28,972 nucleotides of DNA from an uncultured Microbacterium sp. (lineage in GTDB: Bacteria > Actinomycetota > Actinomycetes > Actinomycetales > Microbacteriaceae). Made by a program: the position numbers and the translations under genes. Positions within the stretch are counted from its first letter, which is position 1. Each line of letters starts with the position of its first letter. The notes below the pieces were generated by a model that saw only the letters and a list, made by a program, of their open reading frames with translations, made no database searches and was not told the origin of the DNA. This document shows, in pieces, positions 1 through 8,422 of this stretch. The stretch is taken from positions 1 to 28,972 of the forward strand of contig CALKHM010000152.1 of assembly GCA_937988695.1 (NCBI GenBank), in the 5' to 3' direction.

Positions 1-1
1 G

Positions 2-256
2 ACGGTGTGGTCCGTGCCCGAGGCGACGGCCCTCACGGGTGCGGCGGCCGTCGCCGCCGGCGACGTGCAGGCCCGCGAGCTCACCCTCTGGCGGGTGTGG
101 CTGCCGCTGGTGCTCGGCGTCGCCGCGGTCCTGCTCGCGCTGAGCGCCTGGCGCGGCGTCCGTGCCGCACACCGCGCCGCCGGCCGCGACCAGCCCGCCG
201 CCGACCCCTCCGCCTCGGACCCCTCTCGAAGGAGCACCCCCTATGCCGTCCGCTGA
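2..256 (+). CDS. C-terminal end of a membrane protein, probably the EfeU/FTR1 iron permease (5' end outside window)
   Basis: The frame is open from the window edge and stops at 256, giving the last 84 residues of a longer protein. One clear hydrophobic segment is visible (WLPLVLGVAAVLLALSAW, about residues 33-50 of the visible part), followed by a charged, Pro/Ala/Asp-rich cytoplasmic-type tail. The stop overlaps the start of efeO by 14 bp, so the two genes are translationally linked. In efeUOB operons the gene directly before efeO is normally the oxidase-dependent ferric/ferrous permease EfeU (FTR1 family), and a terminal membrane helix fits that. The diagnostic REXXE motifs would lie upstream of the window, so the assignment rests on position and topology only. 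Confidence 0.55.
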   Translation, partial: TVWSVPEATALTGAAAVAAGDVQARELTLWRVWLPLVLGVAAVLLALSAWRGVRAAHRAAGRDQPAADPSASDPSRRSTPYAVR

Positions 257-1469
257 CCGTCCCCGGCTCGTCCTGCTCGCCGCCGTCCTCGGCGCCGCAT
301 CCGCTCTGACGCTCGCCGGCTGTTCGAGCACCACGCCCGGCACGCCCGACCCCTCCACGGGCAGCGGTGCCTCGGCCGTCGATATCACGATGACCAGCGG
401 CGGATCCGGTGACCAGTGCGCGGCCAGCACCACCACGGTGGCCGCCGGACCGGTCACGTTCACGGTGCAGAACACCTCGGCGACCGGCATCATCGAGTTC
501 GAGCTGCTGCAGGACCAGCGCATCATCGGCGAGAAGGAGAACCTTGCACCGGGGCTGGCCCCGGTCTCGTTCACCGTCACCCTCGACGGTGGGAAGTACC
601 AGCTGTACTGCCCCGGGGCCCAGAAGGAGTTCACCGACTTCACCGTCACCGGCAAGGCGGCCGCCGCCGGCTCCAGCGACACCGCAGCCCTGCTCGCGGA
701 AGGAGCGAAGGGATACGCAGGCTACGTCAGCGCGCGTCTGTCCGATCTGCTCGACGGGTCGAAGAAGCTGCAGGCCGCGATCGATGCGGGCGACATCGCC
801 CAGGCCAAGACCGTGTACGCGGGCACCCGGCAGTTCTACGAGAAGGTCGAGTCCGACGTGGCCGGCTTCGTCAAGCCCGGCTCGAGCCCCACCGACAACG
901 CGGGCAATCTCGACTATCTCGTCGACATGCGGGCCTCGAACCTCGATCCCGCCGTCGGCTGGCACGGCTTCCACGCGATCGAGCGCGACCTATGGAAGAA
1001 CGGCAGGATCACCGACGACACGAAGAAGCTCGCCGCCGAGCTCGTCGAGAACGTCACCACGCTGACTGACCTGTCCAAGGACCTCACGTTCAAGCCCGAA
1101 GACCTCGCCAACGGCGCGGCAGGGCTGCTCGAGGAGGTGCAGTCGAACAAGATCAGCGGCGAGGAGGAGGCATACAGCCACATCGACCTCGTGGACCTCG
1201 CCTCGAACGTCGAGGGCGCACGCCAGGCCTTCGCGTATCTCGAGCCCGGGCTGAAGAAGATCAACGCCTCGCTCACCGAGAACATCACGAAGCAGTTCCA
1301 GAACGTCGACCGGGTGCTGGCCGCGTACCGCGACGCGAACGCCCTCGGCGGGTATGTGACCTATGACGAGGCCACGAAGAAGGCGGCCGCGAACACCATC
1401 TCGCAGGCCGTGCAGGCGCTGCAGGACCCGCTCTCGCAGATCGCACAGAAGGTGGCCACCGCGTCATGA
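243..1469 (+). CDS. efeO: EfeO-type iron uptake lipoprotein (cupredoxin plus M75/imelysin domain)
   Basis: 408-residue extracytoplasmic lipoprotein of the EfeUOB iron uptake system, thought to bind iron and deliver it to the EfeU permease. The start at 243 has AAGGAG at 229-234 and yields a signal peptide with lipobox LAGC (Cys27). Residues about 45-135 form a cupredoxin-like beta domain (ends near YQLYCPGAQ), and about 150-400 an M75 imelysin domain with the family motif GFHAIE inside WHGFHAIERD. Length and domain order match full-length EfeO with an N-terminal cupredoxin domain. It overlaps the upstream gene by 14 bp and efeB by 4 bp (ATGA), so it is the middle of a coupled operon. The operon promoter lies outside the window. 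Confidence 0.93.
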   Translation: MPSADRPRLVLLAAVLGAASALTLAGCSSTTPGTPDPSTGSGASAVDITMTSGGSGDQCAASTTTVAAGPVTFTVQNTSATGIIEFELLQDQRIIGEKENLAPGLAPVSFTVTLDGGKYQLYCPGAQKEFTDFTVTGKAAAAGSSDTAALLAEGAKGYAGYVSARLSDLLDGSKKLQAAIDAGDIAQAKTVYAGTRQFYEKVESDVAGFVKPGSSPTDNAGNLDYLVDMRASNLDPAVGWHGFHAIERDLWKNGRITDDTKKLAAELVENVTTLTDLSKDLTFKPEDLANGAAGLLEEVQSNKISGEEEAYSHIDLVDLASNVEGARQAFAYLEPGLKKINASLTENITKQFQNVDRVLAAYRDANALGGYVTYDEATKKAAANTISQAVQALQDPLSQIAQKVATAS

Positions 1470-2758
1470 CCCGCGAGCGGGCCCAGGCCGGCGGCGTACC
1501 CCGCCAGGGCGTGTCACGACGTGCGCTGCTCGGTGGCGGGATCGCCGCTGGACTCGGCGTCGTCGCAGGCGCCGGCATCGGGGCCGGTGGGGTGCTGGGG
1601 TACCAGCGGGTCTCCGCCGCGCAGGCGGACGAGACCATAGACCTGCGGCAGAGCCACCCCTTCTACGCCACGGGCACGCGGATGCCGCAGCCTGGCGTGC
1701 GCACGAGCCCCCAGCGCTACTGCGTGTTCATGGCGTTCGATCTCGCCTCCGGTGCTCTCACCCGTGACCTGCAGGTGCTGCTGGCCCGCTGGTCGGCCGC
1801 CATCGCACAGTTGCAGGCGGGCAAGACCGTGGGCGCCGTGGTTCCCGTCAGCGGCGTCGGGGCCGGCCAGGACACCGGCGAGGCACTCGATCTCGGCCCG
1901 GCATCCCTCACCGTCACGGTCGGGCTCGGCCCCGGCGTGTTCGACGACAGGTTCGGGCTGGCCGGGCGCAAGCCCGCGAAGCTCGCCGAGCTGCCCACGC
2001 TGCCCAGCGACCGGCTCGATCCCGCGCTGGTGGGCGGCGACCTGTCACTGCAGGCGTGCGCCGACGATCCGCAGGTCGCCTATCACGCCATCCGCGATCT
2101 GGCCCGGATCGCCCGCGGCACAGCCACCGTGCGCTGGACCGTGCTGGGCTTCGGCCGTGCCTCCGCCGGTCCCGACCAGACCACGCCGCGCAACCTGTTC
2201 GGGTTCAAGGACGGCACCCGGAACATCGAGTCCGATGCCGACTTCCAGAAGTGGGTGTGGGCGGGGGCCGACCAGGACTGGATGGCCGGCGGCACCTATC
2301 AGATCGTGCGCAAGATCCAGATGAACATCGAGATCTGGGACGCCGACGACATCGCCGACCAGCAGAAGATCTTCGGCCGTACCAAGATCGCCGGTGCCCC
2401 GTTGTCCGGTGGCCAGGAGCACACCACTCCCGACTTCGCGGTGAAGGATGCCGCGGGCCGCACCAAGATCGACATGCGCTCGCACATCGCCCTGGCCGCC
2501 CATGAGAACAACGACGGCGTGAAGATCCTGCGCCGTCCGTACAACTACACCGACGGACTGAACCAGTACGGGCAGCTCGATGCCGGCCTGCTGTTCCTCG
2601 TCTACGCCAACGATCCCGACCATTTCGTGCGACTGCAGCGTCGGCTGGGTGCATCCGACCTGCTCAACGAGTATGTTGCGCACGTCGGCTCGGCCGTGTT
2701 CGCGGTTCCTCCGGCACCCGCCGAAGGGTCGTACATCGGTCAGCCCCTGTTCGCCTGA
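1466..2758 (+). CDS. efeB: Tat-exported DyP-type heme peroxidase EfeB
   Basis: 430-residue dye-decolourising-type peroxidase, the heme-dependent component of EfeUOB; the family is exported folded by the Tat pathway and acts outside the membrane, where it has been linked to ferrous iron oxidation and heme handling. The N-terminus carries a twin-arginine signal (SRRALLGGG followed by a hydrophobic Gly/Ala stretch, residues about 16-45). The DyP signature GFKDGTRN, with the catalytic Asp, lies at about residues 248-255. The conserved MRSHIAL segment, where the heme-ligand His is expected, is in the C-terminal third. The start overlaps the efeO stop (ATGA). The stop is 7 bp from the stop of the convergent kinase gene, and I see no terminator hairpin between them. 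Confidence 0.94.
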   Translation: MTRERAQAGGVPRQGVSRRALLGGGIAAGLGVVAGAGIGAGGVLGYQRVSAAQADETIDLRQSHPFYATGTRMPQPGVRTSPQRYCVFMAFDLASGALTRDLQVLLARWSAAIAQLQAGKTVGAVVPVSGVGAGQDTGEALDLGPASLTVTVGLGPGVFDDRFGLAGRKPAKLAELPTLPSDRLDPALVGGDLSLQACADDPQVAYHAIRDLARIARGTATVRWTVLGFGRASAGPDQTTPRNLFGFKDGTRNIESDADFQKWVWAGADQDWMAGGTYQIVRKIQMNIEIWDADDIADQQKIFGRTKIAGAPLSGGQEHTTPDFAVKDAAGRTKIDMRSHIALAAHENNDGVKILRRPYNYTDGLNQYGQLDAGLLFLVYANDPDHFVRLQRRLGASDLLNEYVAHVGSAVFAVPPAPAEGSYIGQPLFA

Positions 2759-2765
2759 CCGACGC

Positions 2766-3755
2766 TCACGCGTGCTGCGACGCCGGCAGCGAGATCGTGA
2801 TCGTCGTGCCCGCCGCCGACGTCTCGGTCACCTCCACCGCACCGCCGACGCGGCCCGCGGTGTCCTGCACCAGGGACAGGCCGATGCCGAACCCGGGGGG
2901 CTGGTCTGCGGCATCCGCAGATCTCGCGAACCGGTCGAAGATCCGCTCCGGGGCGATCCCACGGATGCCGGGGCCGTGGTCGCGCACGGCGATGTGCACC
3001 CGGCCACGGGATGCACGCGTGGAGACTTCGACCGCGGTGCCCTCGGCGGAGTGCTTGACGGCGTTGTCCAGGAGCGCCATGAGCGCGCGTTGGAGACTCG
3101 CCTCGGGAAGTCGCACGGTCAGGTCGGCGGCGACGGGTTCGGCGTCGATGCGCACGCCGCGGTCGGCAGCCAGCACGCTCATCAAGGCGACGGCGGTCTC
3201 GACGACGGGGGCCAGTCGCACTGGCGGCTGACGTCCGGTCGTGGTCACGTCGACGGAGTCCAGCAGATCGCCGACGATGGCGATGAGCGCGTGCGAGTCC
3301 TGGCGCAGCTGGCCGACGATCTCGCGATGCGGGTCGTCCGCGTGCAGCGAGCGCTCCAGCACCTGCAGGCGCGCGTCGAGCACCGCCAGCGGGGTGCGCA
3401 GCTCATGCGAGGCGTCGGCGACGAATCGGCGCTGCCGGGCCAGGGCGTCCACGAGCGGGGCCACGGCACGGCGGGTGACGATGAGGCTGAGCATGCAGGC
3501 CAGCCCGATCGCGAGGCCCCCGACCACGACCGCGCCCACGAGCACGTCCAGGCCGCCCACGTCGATCGTCTCCTCGTGGTGCGCGCGATCGAGCAGGTCG
3601 TGCAGCGGGATCTGGTGGAGGACGATCGTGAACGCGCTGACGAGCACGGCCAGCACGAGCAGGGATGCGGCGACCGTGATCCAGGCGCCCACCGTCCACG
3701 CGGTGTGTCGCACGAGCCGCGCGTCGGCGTCGTGCCGGTGGTGTGCGCGTGTCAC
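2766..3755 (-). CDS. Two-component sensor histidine kinase
   Basis: 329-residue membrane sensor kinase. Two hydrophobic segments (about residues 20-46 and 69-94) flank a short extracytoplasmic loop of roughly 22 residues, too small for a classical ligand domain, so sensing may be intramembrane or through a partner. The cytoplasmic part has the H-box DASHELRTP (phospho-acceptor His117), an N-box LLDNAVKHS, G1 DHGPGIRG, F-box IFDRFAR and G2 GFGIGLSLV, so it should be active. Only a short linker of about 20 residues joins TM2 to the H-box. Its start overlaps the stop of the response regulator gene by 4 bp (ATGA), which identifies the cognate pair. The signal is unknown. Confidence 0.93.
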   Translation of the reverse strand: MTRAHHRHDADARLVRHTAWTVGAWITVAASLLVLAVLVSAFTIVLHQIPLHDLLDRAHHEETIDVGGLDVLVGAVVVGGLAIGLACMLSLIVTRRAVAPLVDALARQRRFVADASHELRTPLAVLDARLQVLERSLHADDPHREIVGQLRQDSHALIAIVGDLLDSVDVTTTGRQPPVRLAPVVETAVALMSVLAADRGVRIDAEPVAADLTVRLPEASLQRALMALLDNAVKHSAEGTAVEVSTRASRGRVHIAVRDHGPGIRGIAPERIFDRFARSADAADQPPGFGIGLSLVQDTAGRVGGAVEVTETSAAGTTITISLPASQHA

Positions 3756-4417
3756 ATGACTCCCAGCCGGTAGCCGAGCCCGCGCACGGTGGTCACGACG
3801 TCGCCGTCGATCTTGCGGCGCAGATAGTGCACGTAGGTGTCCACCGTGCCTGGTGTGTCATCGGCATCGAACACCTGCCGCAGGATCTCCGCACGGCTGA
3901 ACGTCTTGTGCGGATGCGTCGCGAGCAGCCGTAGGAGCGCGCTCTCCCGGTCGGTGAGGATCAGACGGCCGTCGTACGGGGAGTAGATCGCTCGCGAATC
4001 CGGGTAGAACTCCCAGCTGCCGATGTGCACGAGGGCTCCCTCGCCGTCTCTGACCCGGCGGATCGCCCGCAGCCGTGCGAACAGCTCGTCGAACTCGAAC
4101 GGCTTCACGAGGTAGTCGTCGGCACCGGCATCCAGCCCCTGCACCTTGTCGTGAACGGTTCCCAGCGCCGTCAGGATGAGCGCGGGCGTGCCCACTCCGT
4201 CGCGACGCAGCATCTCGATGACCGCGGCGCCCTCCATGCCGGGGAGGCGGCGATCGATCACCAGCGCGTCGAACGACCGGCCGCGCGCGGCTTCCAGCGC
4301 GTCGTCGCCGCGACGGACCAGCTGCACGTCGTACACCTCGTCGAGCACGGTCGCCATGAGGGGTCCGAGCTGCGGATCGTCCTCGGCCAGCAGCAGACGC
4401 GGGCGGTCACCGGTCAT
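3752..4417 (-). CDS. OmpR-family response regulator
   Basis: 221-residue DNA-binding response regulator. The receiver domain (residues 1-120) has the acidic pair Asp12/Asp13, phospho-acceptor Asp55 in VIDRRLPG, Thr83 and Lys105 (VKPF). The C-terminal winged helix (about 125-221) ends with the typical TVDTYVHYLRRKI and TVRGLGYRL segments of OmpR/PhoB proteins. It overlaps the kinase gene by 4 bp and follows the PAP2 gene by 60 bp on the same strand, so phosphatase-regulator-kinase probably form one operon. A second ATG 13 bp upstream is out of frame, which supports the start at 4417. The palindrome before the PAP2 gene (5173-5190) is a reasonable candidate target site, by inference only. Confidence 0.93.
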   Translation of the reverse strand: MTGDRPRLLLAEDDPQLGPLMATVLDEVYDVQLVRRGDDALEAARGRSFDALVIDRRLPGMEGAAVIEMLRRDGVGTPALILTALGTVHDKVQGLDAGADDYLVKPFEFDELFARLRAIRRVRDGEGALVHIGSWEFYPDSRAIYSPYDGRLILTDRESALLRLLATHPHKTFSRAEILRQVFDADDTPGTVDTYVHYLRRKIDGDVVTTVRGLGYRLGVM

Positions 4418-4477
4418 CGTCGATCCCCATGAGGTCCCCTTCCGGATTCCGAGGCCTGTGTGCAGGATACGACGACG

Positions 4478-5149
4478 CTACTGCCTGGTCGTCTCCACCG
4501 ATGCGCGGGCGAAGATCGGCATCCGGGTCACCGCGCGGTCGACGGCGATGGACAGCGTGGGCACGAGCACGAGGGAGGCGACGACATCAGTGGGATAGTG
4601 CACGCCGAGATACACGCGCGACCAGGCGGTGGCCACCACGATCACGACGGCGATGACGATCGTGACCGCCCGGGCACGGCGTGCGACCAGCGTCAGGACG
4701 ACCGCCGTGCAGACGGCCGCGGCGAACGCGGTGTGACCGCTCGGGAAGCTGAAGGTGAGCGGATGCACTCCGGCGCTCGCCAGATCCGACCCCGGCCGCG
4801 GTCGGCGCACCACCTCCTTGAGCACCTCGGCGATCGTCCACGGCACCACAATGACCAACAGGGTGTGCACGGTCCCGGTCCAGCCGCGGCCGACGAGGAT
4901 CGCCGTGGCCGCGACGATCAGGACGACGAAGATCGCTCCTGCCGGTCCGAACATCAGGCCGATGGCGTAGGCGGCGACGTCCAGCACCGGGTTTCCCGCC
5001 GACTGGACGGTGCGGATCCATGATTGCTCGGTCAGCGACCAGTCCGGGTGGGCCACCAGGAGCTCGCCGGCGAGAAGCACGAGGATGAGCACGGCGGCGG
5101 CGGTCAGCAGCGGAGCGAGCAGGGCGGGGCGGGGGCGGGAGGCAGTCAT
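4478..5149 (-). CDS. PAP2-superfamily membrane phosphatase
   Basis: 223-residue polytopic membrane protein with all three phosphatase signature motifs: KEVVRRPRP (K-X6-RP, Lys111 to Pro119), PSGH (136-139) and SRVYLGVHYPTD (Ser177, Arg178, His184, Asp188). The catalytic site is therefore intact. Such enzymes dephosphorylate lipid phosphates such as undecaprenyl pyrophosphate or phosphatidic acid at the outer membrane face; the substrate here cannot be read from sequence. About six membrane helices are visible. It is the first gene of a minus-strand group with a two-component system, suggesting an envelope-stress or lipid-carrier role. AAAGGATC just upstream of the ATG could serve as ribosome binding site. 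Confidence 0.9.
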   Translation of the reverse strand: MTASRPRPALLAPLLTAAAVLILVLLAGELLVAHPDWSLTEQSWIRTVQSAGNPVLDVAAYAIGLMFGPAGAIFVVLIVAATAILVGRGWTGTVHTLLVIVVPWTIAEVLKEVVRRPRPGSDLASAGVHPLTFSFPSGHTAFAAAVCTAVVLTLVARRARAVTIVIAVVIVVATAWSRVYLGVHYPTDVVASLVLVPTLSIAVDRAVTRMPIFARASVETTRQ

Positions 5150-5172
5150 CGCGACGATCCTTTCGCCGTCGT

Positions 5173-5190
5173 TCTGAGAATCGACTCAGA
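5173..5190. promoter_or_regulatory. Palindrome in the divergent promoter region of the PAP2 gene and the 5264 gene
   Basis: TCTGAG-aatcga-CTCAGA is a perfect 6+6 bp inverted repeat, 24 bp before the PAP2 start. A related half site, TCTGAGAAT, begins at 5173, and its near-match recurs in inverted orientation at 5231-5239 (ATTCTTAGA). The placement between divergent genes fits an operator, possibly for the response regulator encoded downstream of PAP2. That link is inference. Confidence 0.45.
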
Positions 5191-5263
5191 CACTCGTCGC
5201 TGCCCGGTGCGGGAGTCGGTTCTTGTGCGGATTCTTAGAGGGCTCGACCGACGATTCCTCCTT

Positions 5264-6070
5264 GTGAGCGTTCAGATCCCCGCGCGTGGCCGCCGCGATG
5301 TCCGTGTCGCCGATCCGTCCGTCATGTTCTGGGTGACCAAGGGCGTGTCAACGGCCCTGGGCGAGGCCGTGTCGGACTTCTCGATCCGGGTGATGCCCCC
5401 AGTCGTGGCCGTGCTCCTCGGCTTCGCGCTGTTCGTCGTGGTGCTCGTCCTGCAGCTGACCCGGCATCGGTACGTCCCGGGATTCTACTGGCTCGCCGTG
5501 GCGATGGTCGGAGTGTTCGGCACGATGGCCGCCGACGTGGTGCACGTCGTGCTCGGCCTTCCCTATGCGGTCTCCGCGACGGCGTACGCACTGGCGCTCG
5601 CGCTGGTGTTCCTCGTGTGGTGGCGCGTGGAGAGGACCCTCTCGGTGCATGCCATCACCACGACGCGCCGTGAGCTGTTCTACTGGGCCGCCGTGGTCGG
5701 GACGTTCGCGATGGGGACAGCGGTCGGTGATCTGACCGCGATCGGGCTCGGCGCCGGATATCTGCCCTCGATCGTCCTGTTCGTGGTGCTGATCCTGGTA
5801 CCGGCCCTCGGATTCCGGTTCTGGCGCTGGAACGCCGTGTTCGCGTTCTGGTTCGCCTACGTGCTGACCCGCCCCCTGGGCGCATCCATCGCCGACTGGC
5901 TGGGCAAGCCGCGCTCCGAGGGCGGCGTCGGCATCGGCGCGGGCTGGGTGTCCCTGGCGTTCGCCATCGTGATGAGCGCGCTCGTCGTCGTCATCGCCAC
6001 CCGTCGCGCGCGCCTGTCCGCCGCACGCGGCCTCGCGGCGGCATCGCTGGCCGAGGAGCGCCCGGCCTGA
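5264..6070 (+). CDS. COG4705-like membrane protein with an internal duplication; function unknown
   Basis: Integral membrane protein of about 268 residues with roughly eight hydrophobic segments. Two halves share a signature: FWVTKGVSTALGEAVSD near residue 22 and FYWAAVVGTFAMGTAVGD near residue 143, each an aromatic pair followed by a G-x-A-V-x-D turn. This internal duplication is typical of the COG4705 family of uncharacterised membrane proteins. The start is uncertain. GTG 5264 is chosen because it precedes the first repeat by a short N-terminus, but no good ribosome binding site is visible; ATG 5324 would cut into the first repeat and GTG 5225 would extend it by 13 codons. It is transcribed divergently from the PAP2 gene. 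No substrate can be assigned. Confidence 0.75.
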   Translation: MSVQIPARGRRDVRVADPSVMFWVTKGVSTALGEAVSDFSIRVMPPVVAVLLGFALFVVVLVLQLTRHRYVPGFYWLAVAMVGVFGTMAADVVHVVLGLPYAVSATAYALALALVFLVWWRVERTLSVHAITTTRRELFYWAAVVGTFAMGTAVGDLTAIGLGAGYLPSIVLFVVLILVPALGFRFWRWNAVFAFWFAYVLTRPLGASIADWLGKPRSEGGVGIGAGWVSLAFAIVMSALVVVIATRRARLSAARGLAAASLAEERPA

Positions 6071-6113
6071 CGGCATCCGCCGAACGCCCAGGCTGCGCAC
6101 CACCTGCCCGCCC

Positions 6114-6119
6114 TAGACT
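6114..6119 (+). promoter_or_regulatory. -10 element TAGACT of a leaderless promoter (Fur-family gene)
   Basis: TAGACT ends exactly 6 nt before the ATG at 6126, so transcription should begin at or next to the start codon. No ribosome binding site precedes the ATG. No clear Zur or Fur palindrome is visible in the 55-bp gap before it. Confidence 0.6.
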
Positions 6120-6125
6120 CGAACC

Positions 6126-6548
6126 ATGGCCCAGCGGAACACCTGGCAGCGCGAACGCGTGCGCGAGGCGCTCACCGATGCGCAGGCATTCGTCAGCGCG
6201 CAGACGCTGCACGCGACCCTGCGCGAGGAGAACACCGGTATAGGCCTTGCCACCGTGTACCGCGCGCTGGCTGACATGGCGTCGGTCGGTGACGCCGACT
6301 CGCTGCAGAGCCCGGAGGGCGAGAGCCTCTACCGCGCCTGCTCCACGCACGGCCATCACCACCATCTCATCTGCCGCTCGTGCGGCCGCACCGTCGAGAT
6401 CGCCGCCACCGACGTCGAGGACTGGGCGCGTGCCACCGCCGCGCGCCACGGCTTCGTGCAGGCCGAGCACGTCGTCGACATCTTCGGCCTCTGCCCGGAG
6501 TGCGCTGCCAAGCGTCGCGGGGCCGGCGCCGGGGCGAGCGCGAGCTGA
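6126..6548 (+). CDS. Fur-family metal-responsive repressor (Zur-like)
   Basis: 140-residue Fur superfamily regulator. The N-terminal winged helix (about residues 5-70) contains the recognition region TGIGLATVYRALADM. The dimerisation domain carries a His run (HGHHHHLICRSCG, residues 75-87) and two cysteine pairs, Cys83/Cys86 and Cys123/Cys126, which form the structural zinc site of the family. Zur is the most likely subclass because of the downstream metal-linked genes, but Fur or another metal specificity cannot be excluded. It is the first gene of a compact operon: the permease starts 1 bp after its stop. The Gly/Ala-rich tail (131-140) is unstructured and not conserved in type. Confidence 0.88.
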   Translation: MAQRNTWQRERVREALTDAQAFVSAQTLHATLREENTGIGLATVYRALADMASVGDADSLQSPEGESLYRACSTHGHHHHLICRSCGRTVEIAATDVEDWARATAARHGFVQAEHVVDIFGLCPECAAKRRGAGAGASAS

Positions 6549-6549
6549 C

Positions 6550-7587
6550 GTGACACGGACGCAGTCCCCGGCACCCCCGCCGCTGACCGCCCGGTTGCCG
6601 GTCAGCCCTGCGACCCGTCGCACGGTCACGCTCGGGCTCGGCGTGGCCACGGTCGCCGTGCTGTTCGCGGTCGACGCGCTCGTTCCCGGCCTGATGCCCG
6701 GCGCGCCCACCCGCGTGCAAGACGGTCTGACCCTCGCGATCAGCGTGCTGATCGAGTCGTTGCCGTTCGTGGTGCTGGGTGTCGTGCTGTCGATCGTCGT
6801 GCAGGTGTGGGTCCCGGCCGGAGCGATCGAGCGGTGGATGCCACGGCGTGCGTGGGCGCGGCGTGCGGTGCTGTCACTGCTGGGCATGGTCATCCCCGTG
6901 TGCGAGTGCGGCAACGTCCCGTTCGCCCGTGGCCTGCTCATGCGCGGGTTCAGCGTTCCCGAGACCCTGACATTCCTCGTGGCCGCGCCGATCGTGAACC
7001 CCATCGTCATCATCACGACCCACCAGGCATTCGGATTCGACGACGGCGTGCTCATCGCACGGCTGGTCGGCGGCTATCTCGTCGCCAACCTCATCGGTTG
7101 GATCTACAGCCGGCATCCCGATCATGACGCCCTGGTCACCGACCGGTTCCGGGACACCTGCGAGCTGGTCATGCACGAGCCGGGCGGGCGGTGGCGGCGC
7201 AGTCTCGCCCAGTTCGTCGTCGAGCTGCGCGCCGTGATGCCGGCCCTGGTCATCGGATCGGCCGTCGCCGGCGCCGTGCAGGTGCTCGTGCCGCGCAGCG
7301 CCTTGCTTGCGATCGGCTCCAACCCGGTGCTGTCGATCGTGGCCATGATGATGCTCGCGATGATCGTGTCGATCTGCTCGAACGTCGACTCGTTCTTCGC
7401 GCTGTCGTTCGCCTCGACGTTCACTCCGGGGTCGATCGTCGCGTTCCTGCTGGTCGGCCCTCTCGTCGACGTGAAGATGCTCGCCCTGCTGCGCACCACG
7501 TTCACCACGAGAGTGCTCGCGGGCATGGTGGTGACGGTGCTGCTGACCGCGTTCGCGATCGCCGTGGGGGTGAACCTTGTCGCGTAG
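6550..7587 (+). CDS. COG0701 (UPF0718/YraQ-type) permease
   Basis: 345-residue polytopic membrane protein. GTG at 6550 is chosen because it lies 1 bp after the stop of the regulator; frames extending further upstream are only readthrough. Family hallmarks are the Cys-Glu-Cys-Gly motif at residues 118-121 (PVCECGNVPFARGL), the AAPIVNPIVI segment and a second duplicated half near MMMLAMIVSICSNVDSFFAL, including another Ser-Ile-Cys-Ser-Asn. About eight to nine helices are visible. The family is widespread and often linked to metal or arsenic loci; the paired cysteines would suit metal coordination inside the membrane. The downstream gene overlaps by 11 bp, and the pairing with a TIGR03943 protein is a recurrent two-gene unit. 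Confidence 0.88.
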   Translation: MTRTQSPAPPPLTARLPVSPATRRTVTLGLGVATVAVLFAVDALVPGLMPGAPTRVQDGLTLAISVLIESLPFVVLGVVLSIVVQVWVPAGAIERWMPRRAWARRAVLSLLGMVIPVCECGNVPFARGLLMRGFSVPETLTFLVAAPIVNPIVIITTHQAFGFDDGVLIARLVGGYLVANLIGWIYSRHPDHDALVTDRFRDTCELVMHEPGGRWRRSLAQFVVELRAVMPALVIGSAVAGAVQVLVPRSALLAIGSNPVLSIVAMMMLAMIVSICSNVDSFFALSFASTFTPGSIVAFLLVGPLVDVKMLALLRTTFTTRVLAGMVVTVLLTAFAIAVGVNLVA

Positions 7588-8422
7588 GGCGGCGGTGTGG
7601 AACCGCTGGCTGGGCGTGGGCCTTGCCTCGTGCCTGGCCGTGGTCACGCTCGGGCTGGCCGTGACCGGACGCCTCGCACTGTACATCAACCCGTCGTCGA
7701 ACTGGTTCGCGATCCCGATGGCGGTGTTGCTGCTGGCCGGGTCCGCCCTGAGCTTCCTGCTTCCGCTGGGCGCCGAACAGGACCACGGGCACGACCATGG
7801 GCACGGCGATGCCGAGCACAGTCGTGCCGCGCGCGACCATGAGCACAGTCGTACTGAGCAGGATCACCCCGTGGCGGCGGGGCGAGCGGGCCTCATGTCG
7901 CCTCGGGCCGGCGGGCGCTCGGTGGCGACGGCGATCGGCGTCGCCGGGGGAGTCGCGGCATCCGGCGTGATGCTGTCGATCCTGCTGCTGCCGCCCGCGT
8001 CGCTGTCCGCCGAGATCGCGCAGACGCGCGACGTCGGCGCCGCGCCGCTGTTCGCCGGAGCGGATGTCGTCAGCCTCGCCGTGCACGGCGACACGGCCTC
8101 GTTCGGGGTCGGCGACTGGGCCAGCGTGTTCGCCACGGCGACGAACCCCGACGCGTTCGAGGGTGACGCGGTCACGCTCGTCGGATTCGTCACGCCGGGT
8201 GCGCACGGCGCCTTCGACCTGACCCGGCTGGTCATCACGCACTGCGTGATCGATGCGCAGACCGCGAGCGTGCCGGTCGCCCCCGCGACCGGATCCGCCC
8301 CCGCGACCGGTGCATGGGTCGAGGTGACCGGAACCGTGCGGTCCACGGCATCCGGTGCGCTGCAGATCGCCGCGAGCGGCGTGAAGCGCATCGCAGAGCC
8401 CAAGGACCCGTATGAGTACTGA
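7577..8422 (+). CDS. TIGR03943/YcgQ-type membrane protein with His-rich loop
   Basis: 281-residue protein. TTG at 7577 is preceded by GGGGG at 7566-7570 with good spacing; GTG at 7595 is a possible alternative. Two N-terminal helices (about residues 10-30 and 40-62) are followed by a loop at residues 67-97 containing eight histidines, including DHGHDHGHGD, then a third hydrophobic segment and an extracytoplasmic C-terminal domain. That domain has the family pattern LVGFV...LTRLVITHCVIDA...WVEVTGTV. The His-rich loop strongly suggests binding of zinc or a similar metal. It overlaps the permease by 11 bp and the next gene by 11 bp, so the three are co-translated. Partnership with the permease is known for this family; the transported species is inferred. 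Confidence 0.85.
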   Translation: MSRRAAVWNRWLGVGLASCLAVVTLGLAVTGRLALYINPSSNWFAIPMAVLLLAGSALSFLLPLGAEQDHGHDHGHGDAEHSRAARDHEHSRTEQDHPVAAGRAGLMSPRAGGRSVATAIGVAGGVAASGVMLSILLLPPASLSAEIAQTRDVGAAPLFAGADVVSLAVHGDTASFGVGDWASVFATATNPDAFEGDAVTLVGFVTPGAHGAFDLTRLVITHCVIDAQTASVPVAPATGSAPATGAWVEVTGTVRSTASGALQIAASGVKRIAEPKDPYEY

